A stretch of DNA of 39,514 nucleotides from Mariprofundaceae bacterium (GTDB lineage: Bacteria > Pseudomonadota > Zetaproteobacteria > Mariprofundales > Mariprofundaceae): the NCBI GenBank assembly GCA_026994965.1, contig JALWPO010000329.1, positions 1 to 39,514 on the forward strand, given 5' to 3'. Within the stretch, counting starts at the first letter, position 1. Every line of letters begins with the position of its first letter. Both the position numbers and the translations under genes were made by a program. Shown in pieces: positions 35,358-39,514 of the stretch. A model generated the notes under the pieces. That model made no database searches and was not told where the DNA came from. It saw only the letters and a list, made by a program, of their open reading frames with translations.

Positions 35358-36173
35358 TTAGTTTAGCCAAGAATGAATCAGTCGAACACCAAAATAAGCC
35401 AACAGCATCAAGCTGTATGCCGTTAAAATTAGTTGGCTGGTGCGTCTACCATGCCAAGTTGCCTTTTTTTGCTGAATAAGCAGCCAAAAAAGCATGGCAA
35501 AGGAAAAAAGGGCCAAAAGAACTTTATGATTGAATAGTGCAAAGTGTGAAAAATCAATCCATTGCCATGTTAACCCAGTAAGAATACTAAAAGCAAGCAA
35601 CCATACAGACCAGTTTAACAATGACACAATCAATCCTTCCAACTTTACCAGTGGTGGCATGGCATTGATCACAGGATGTGTTTGTTTGCGTTTAAGGGCT
35701 TGATCAAGCAACAGGTGCATCACAGCATGAAAAGCTGTCATGGTGAGTACTGCATATGCAATCATAGAAAGCAATAGGTGCCCACTTTGGAGAAATGAAG
35801 ATGTATGAACAAGCCCAGTTGTACTATCCTCAGGTAGTATAGGGATAAGAAATAATAAAACGGTAATCACAGGCAATAAGAATAAACCCAAGCCTTGAAT
35901 ACCATATTTAACCAAGCCAAATAAATACATAGCTTGTACAAAAAAGACTGCGGTCGCAGCAGCAGCTTCGAGTGTAAAGTATAATGTGTGACTGGAAACA
36001 GGATCTAGAAGAACAATGCCGATTAAAGTGCATAATGTTGCCAGACTTTGCAGTGTCATGAGCAAAGATTCATGGCGTGAGTGTTGTTCATGTTTTAATA
36101 TCTGACTCCACACCAAATAGGTACAGATAAGTGTAAATAGACCTGATACAGGGAATAGCAATGATATGTTCAT
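35358..36173 (-). CDS. YpjD/CcsA-like cytochrome c assembly family membrane protein
   Basis: 271 aa polytopic protein with about eight hydrophobic helices, resembling E. coli YpjD. HTSSFLQSGHLLLSMIAYAVLTMTAFHAV carries conserved histidines on the membrane side, PPLVKLEGLIVSLLNWSVWLLAFSILTGL matches the central block, and the ending HGRRTSQLILTAYSLMLLAYFGVRLI matches the GRR...AYFGSR family end. It lacks the tryptophan-rich WWD motif of true CcsA heme exporters, so a role in heme delivery is uncertain. ATG 36173 is preferred over TTG 36221 because it starts at the first helix, as in YpjD. It is divergent from aspS, with a 193-nt gap. Confidence 0.85.
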   Translation of the reverse strand: MNISLLFPVSGLFTLICTYLVWSQILKHEQHSRHESLLMTLQSLATLCTLIGIVLLDPVSSHTLYFTLEAAAATAVFFVQAMYLFGLVKYGIQGLGLFLLPVITVLLFLIPILPEDSTTGLVHTSSFLQSGHLLLSMIAYAVLTMTAFHAVMHLLLDQALKRKQTHPVINAMPPLVKLEGLIVSLLNWSVWLLAFSILTGLTWQWIDFSHFALFNHKVLLALFSFAMLFWLLIQQKKATWHGRRTSQLILTAYSLMLLAYFGVRLIHSWLN

Positions 36174-36366
36174 GGACGGTGTTCTATCTAAAATTGCAGT
36201 GATAATCAATGGATGCGTCAAGCCAGTGGTGGTTTAAGTATATCTGCTATAGCTATATGTAATGATTTTTTGCAGGAAACAAGCGATGAAGGTATGCTGC
36301 GCAGCCTTTTAAGAGAAGAAGTTTGAAGTCAAAATGTAAGAAGTAATCATCTTGGAGGCTTTCGTA

Positions 36367-38163
36367 ATGATAGCACGCACATACTGTGGCGATTTCCGCA
36401 GCACTCACCTTAGGCAAGAAGTTCGATTAAATGGTTGGGTTGAAACCAATCGTGATCATGGTGGTGTGATTTTTTTAGATGTTCGAGATCGGACAGGTGT
36501 GGTACAGGTGGTTGCACATCCTGATACACCAGAAATGCATGCTTTAGCACATTCTATGCGTCAACAAAATGTGATTGAAGTGATTGGTGAAGTGATTCCT
36601 CGTGATGTTGATGCGGTGAATCCCAAGCTGCCAACAGGTGAAATTGAAGTGAAGATTTCGAAGTTGACCTTACTGAATCGAGCAAAAACACCTCCATTTG
36701 CGATTGAAGATGACTGCAATACTGGTGAACAACATAGACTTGAATATCGCTATTTGGATTTGCGTCGCCCTATGATGCAGCGTAATTTGGAACTTAGACA
36801 TAAAGTGACACATGCAGCAAGAAATTATCTTGATTCGCAGCGTTTCCTTGACGTTGAAACACCCATTCTAAACAAATCTACTCCAGAAGGTGCGCGTGAT
36901 TATTTGGTGCCATCGCGCATTTATCCTGGTTCGTTTTATGCTTTGCCGCAAAGCCCGCAATTGTTTAAGCAGTTGTTGATGGTGGCGGGTATGGATAGGT
37001 ATTATCAAATTGCACGCTGTTTCCGTGATGAAGATTTAAGGGCGGATAGGCAGCCTGAGTTTACGCAAGTAGATTTGGAAATGTCATTTGTTACGCAGGA
37101 TGATGTAATGGCTGTGGCAGAAGGCTTGATTTCATCCATGTTTGAAGCGGGTATGCATGAATCTTTAAATGTTCCTTTCCCTAGAATCACTTATGCAGAG
37201 GCAATGGATAAGTATGGTTTGGATAGACCTGATGTGCGTTTTGACTTGGAGCATATTGACGTGACTGATTTGATGAAAACTGTTGATTTCAAAGTGTTCA
37301 GTGGTCCAGCCAATAACGGTGGTTTGGTGAAAGTGATTCGTGTGCCGGGTGGCAATGCTTTGTTGAGTCGCAAACAGATTGATAACTATACCAAGTTTGT
37401 ATCTATCTATGGTGCTAAAGGGTTGGCATATATTAAGGTTAACGATAGAGATGATATTCCAGATGGCTTGCAATCACCCATTGTGAAGAATCTATCGGAA
37501 GAAGCACTTAAAGCCTTGTTGGAACGCACGGGTGCTGAAAATGGCGATTTATTGTTCTTTGGTGCAGATAACAAAGATATTGTGAATAATGCACTGGGTT
37601 ATTTGCGTGTGGAGCTGGGTAAAGATTTGGCATTGTATGATGAAAAAGAGAATAGTTTTGTCTGGGTGGTTGATTTCCCTATGTTTGAATGGGATGCAGA
37701 AAACAAACGTCCACAAGCCTTGCACCATCCCTTTACTGCACCCTATCCAGAAGATTTGGAGAAATTAGAAACCGCACCACTTGAGATGCGTTCGCAGGCC
37801 TATGATTTGGTTTGGAATGGCACAGAGATTGGTGGTGGCTCGATTCGTATTCATGATACAGATGTGCAATCGCGGGTGTTAAAAGCATTGAATATTTCTG
37901 ATGAAGAAGCGCAAGATAAGTTTGGTTTCTTGCTCAATGCGTTGGAATATGGCGCACCACCACATGGTGGTTTGGCATTTGGTTTGGATAGGGTGGTCGG
38001 TTTAATGGTGGGTGCTGAATCCATTCGTGATGTGATTGCTTTTCCAAAAACGCAACGTGCAGCAGATCCCATGGCTGATTCACCTTCTGAAGTGGATGAT
38101 ATGCAGTGGAAAGAGCTTGGTTTGCGTAAGCGCAAGTTATTGAGTGAAGTAACATCTGATTGA
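36367..38163 (+). CDS. aspS: aspartyl-tRNA synthetase (possibly non-discriminating)
   Basis: 598 aa class IIb synthetase charging tRNA-Asp. The N-terminal OB anticodon-binding domain reads [26 protein letters not shown]. The catalytic core carries [36 protein letters not shown] (motif 2) and [16 protein letters not shown] (motif 3), with the bacterial GAD insertion between motifs 2 and 3. Residue 31 is histidine, as in non-discriminating AspRS, while E. coli has leucine there; residue 82 is aspartate. ATG 36367 follows a TTGGAGG ribosome binding site. The lipoprotein gene follows 43 nt downstream. Confidence 0.97.
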   Translation: MIARTYCGDFRSTHLRQEVRLNGWVETNRDHGGVIFLDVRDRTGVVQVVAHPDTPEMHALAHSMRQQNVIEVIGEVIPRDVDAVNPKLPTGEIEVKISKLTLLNRAKTPPFAIEDDCNTGEQHRLEYRYLDLRRPMMQRNLELRHKVTHAARNYLDSQRFLDVETPILNKSTPEGARDYLVPSRIYPGSFYALPQSPQLFKQLLMVAGMDRYYQIARCFRDEDLRADRQPEFTQVDLEMSFVTQDDVMAVAEGLISSMFEAGMHESLNVPFPRITYAEAMDKYGLDRPDVRFDLEHIDVTDLMKTVDFKVFSGPANNGGLVKVIRVPGGNALLSRKQIDNYTKFVSIYGAKGLAYIKVNDRDDIPDGLQSPIVKNLSEEALKALLERTGAENGDLLFFGADNKDIVNNALGYLRVELGKDLALYDEKENSFVWVVDFPMFEWDAENKRPQALHHPFTAPYPEDLEKLETAPLEMRSQAYDLVWNGTEIGGGSIRIHDTDVQSRVLKALNISDEEAQDKFGFLLNALEYGAPPHGGLAFGLDRVVGLMVGAESIRDVIAFPKTQRAADPMADSPSEVDDMQWKELGLRKRKLLSEVTSD

Positions 38164-38206
38164 CAGAAATCGTGATGAGGATAATGCTTAAGGCATGGTG
38201 ACTCGT

Positions 38207-38488
38207 ATGAAAATCATGATAAGTATGCTCATGCTTTTGTTGTTGGTTGCATGCGTGGTAAAGCCACCTGTGCAAGAGATGGCAGAAGCTCGTTCAGCAG
38301 TAAAAATGGCACAGGTGTTGGGCGGAAATAGTCCTGCCTCCAAACACTATTTGCAAAATGCTGAAAAGGCATTGAGGCGCGCCTCTAAAGCTATTGAAGA
38401 GAAAAAGTATGAACGCGCACGAAGTAAAGCATTAGAAGCAAAAAGACAGGCTCAACAAGCAGTTCACGTGACACAAAAAGAACAGTAA
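38207..38488 (+). CDS. DUF4398-like small lipoprotein
   Basis: 93 aa. The signal peptide ends in the lipobox LLVAC (cleavage before the cysteine near residue 16), giving a predicted lipoprotein. The mature part is a single alanine/lysine-rich helical hairpin: [14 protein letters not shown], then [41 protein letters not shown]. The repeated A-x-x-A pattern matches DUF4398, a family often placed near OmpA-type envelope proteins. ATG 38207 (after GGTGA) is chosen; ATG 38195 would add four residues. It lies between aspS and icd, 11 nt before icd. The function is unknown. Confidence 0.78.
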   Translation: MKIMISMLMLLLLVACVVKPPVQEMAEARSAVKMAQVLGGNSPASKHYLQNAEKALRRASKAIEEKKYERARSKALEAKRQAQQAVHVTQKEQ

Positions 38489-38499
38489 GGGGTATTAAG

Positions 38500-39514
38500 A
38501 TGGCATTTGATAAAATCAAAGTTCCTAGCACAGGCGAGAAAATCACCATGGGTAAGGATGGAAAGCTGAATATTCCTAATCATCCTATTGTCACTTTTAT
38601 TGAAGGTGATGGTATTGGTCCTGATATTTGGGCTGCTGCGCAAAAGGTTTTGGATGCGGCTGTTGAAAAAGCTTATGCCGGTGAGCGAAAAATCGAGTGG
38701 ATGGAAGTTTTTGCTGGTGAAAAAGCATGGAATATGTATGGTAAAACGGATGATGCATGGTTGCCAAAAGAAACCTTGCATGCATTTCGAGAATATTTAT
38801 TTGGTATTAAAGGGCCGTTAACAACACCCATTGGTGGTGGTATCACATCGTTAAATGTGGCTTTGCGTCAGCAGTTGGATTTGTATACATGTTTGCGCCC
38901 TGTAAAATATTTTAAGGGTGTACCTTCACCCGTGAAAAAACCTGAAGATGTGGATATGGTAATTTTTCGTGAAAATTCCGAAGATATTTACGCAGGTATT
39001 GAGTGGGAAGCTGGCTCTAAAGAAGCGAAAAAGGTCATTAAATTTTTAGAAAAAGAAATGGGTGTGACCAAAATTCGTTTTCCAGCATCTTCAGGTATTG
39101 GGATCAAACCTGTCTCACGTGAGGGTACAGAGCGTTTGGTACGTGCTGCGATTCAATATGCAATTGATAATGAACAAAAATCGGTGACCCTAGTTCATAA
39201 GGGTAACATCATGAAGTATACGGAAGGCGGCTTCCGCAATTGGGGTTATGCGTTAGCAAAAGAAGAGTTTGGTGCGGTCGAAATCGATGGTGGTCCTTGG
39301 TGTAAACTTCCTAATGGTATTATCATTAAAGATTGTATTGCTGATATTGCCTTGCAACAAGTGCTTACGCGCGCCACTGATTTTGATGTGATTGCGACTT
39401 TGAATTTGAACGGTGACTATTTATCAGATGCTTTGGCAGCTCAGGTGGGTGGCATTGGTATCGCACCAGGTGCGAATATCAATTATACGACAGGTCACGC
39501 AATTTTTGAAGCCA
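38500..39514 (+). CDS. icd: NADP-dependent isocitrate dehydrogenase (3' truncated by window edge)
   Basis: First 338 codons of an E. coli-type isocitrate dehydrogenase, which converts isocitrate to 2-oxoglutarate and CO2 with NADP in the TCA cycle. [22 protein letters not shown] is the N-terminal block. [20 protein letters not shown] carries the substrate-contact serine (Ser117, equivalent to the AceK-phosphorylated Ser113 of E. coli). [16 protein letters not shown] and [13 protein letters not shown] follow, and [18 protein letters not shown] is near the cut. The ATG has a TAAGGGG ribosome binding site. The frame is open to the end of the window. Confidence 0.97.
   Translation, partial: MAFDKIKVPSTGEKITMGKDGKLNIPNHPIVTFIEGDGIGPDIWAAAQKVLDAAVEKAYAGERKIEWMEVFAGEKAWNMYGKTDDAWLPKETLHAFREYLFGIKGPLTTPIGGGITSLNVALRQQLDLYTCLRPVKYFKGVPSPVKKPEDVDMVIFRENSEDIYAGIEWEAGSKEAKKVIKFLEKEMGVTKIRFPASSGIGIKPVSREGTERLVRAAIQYAIDNEQKSVTLVHKGNIMKYTEGGFRNWGYALAKEEFGAVEIDGGPWCKLPNGIIIKDCIADIALQQVLTRATDFDVIATLNLNGDYLSDALAAQVGGIGIAPGANINYTTGHAIFEA

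Noticed and set aside
36222-36366. Possible attenuator or promoter upstream of aspS
   Set aside because: Only a weak GCTGCGCAGC hairpin and a poorly spaced TTGAAG/TAATCA pair are visible; too little to call a defined regulatory element.

Overview
The window is a 39.5 kb piece of a Gram-negative bacterial chromosome and is mostly core genome. The lipid A/Kdo/heptose genes, single-copy housekeeping genes with proteobacterial architecture, a class 1 fructose-bisphosphatase and an NADP-type isocitrate dehydrogenase point to a Proteobacterium with moderate-to-low GC. The gene content would suit an autotrophic lineage such as the Zetaproteobacteria, but that placement is an inference from gene content and not proven here.

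Layout. (1) 1-4179, plus strand: 3' end of dnaE, accA, tRNA-Ser(GGA), the small SRP RNA (ffs) and an LptF-type LPS-export permease. (2) 4176-17269, minus strand: a 13 kb cell-envelope locus. In transcription order it holds waaA (Kdo transferase), lpxK, a Trm112-like zinc ribbon, a late lipid A acyltransferase, a methyltransferase, waaF, waaC, a DUF3108 exported protein, an ICMT-like membrane methyltransferase, a zinc-ribbon methyltransferase, GT2 and GT4 glycosyltransferases, another methyltransferase, an O-antigen-ligase-like protein and a WaaE-like GT2. Many junctions are 4-nt start/stop overlaps, so the first part at least is a tightly coupled operon. (3) 17423-20393, plus strand: a cyclic-nucleotide-binding-fold protein, a CaCA-type cation antiporter and a CPA1-type Na+/H+ antiporter. 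(4) 20397-23841: a COG2509 flavoprotein and a DedA protein on minus, then homoserine kinase and a small membrane protein on plus. (5) 23964-25559: an accessory pair, TcmP and a DUF5131 (phage Gp37/Gp68-like) three-Cys protein, convergent with abutting stop codons. (6) 25790-32354, plus strand: tRNA-Leu(TAG), then the protein-quality-control series tig-clpP-clpX-lon, HU, tRNA-Val(TAC) and tRNA-Asp(GTC), closed by a strong terminator. (7) 32463-39514: fbp, a divergent family-4-like uracil-DNA glycosylase, a CorC/HlyC-type CBS membrane protein, a YpjD/CcsA-like protein, aspS, a small DUF4398-type lipoprotein and the 5' part of icd.

How the genes work together. Region 2 builds the lipid A-Kdo-heptose inner core, decorates it and ligates outer glycans, and LptF of region 1 exports the product. 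Region 6 is the trigger factor/ClpXP/Lon module. The best candidate for an uncharacterised system is the TcmP/DUF5131 pair. The TcmP partner carries methyltransferase-like motifs and the DUF5131 partner a CX6CX2C cysteine cluster. They sit as a small island between conserved housekeeping genes and next to a tRNA gene. Other points of interest are a WaaA without its N-terminal membrane anchor, a UDG whose catalytic GE-PG motif is replaced, a cNMP-fold protein without its phosphate-binding arginine, and a Trm112 zinc ribbon inside a methyltransferase-rich LPS operon. No CRISPR array, insertion sequence or integrase was seen. No stretch longer than about 300 bases lacks a gene.
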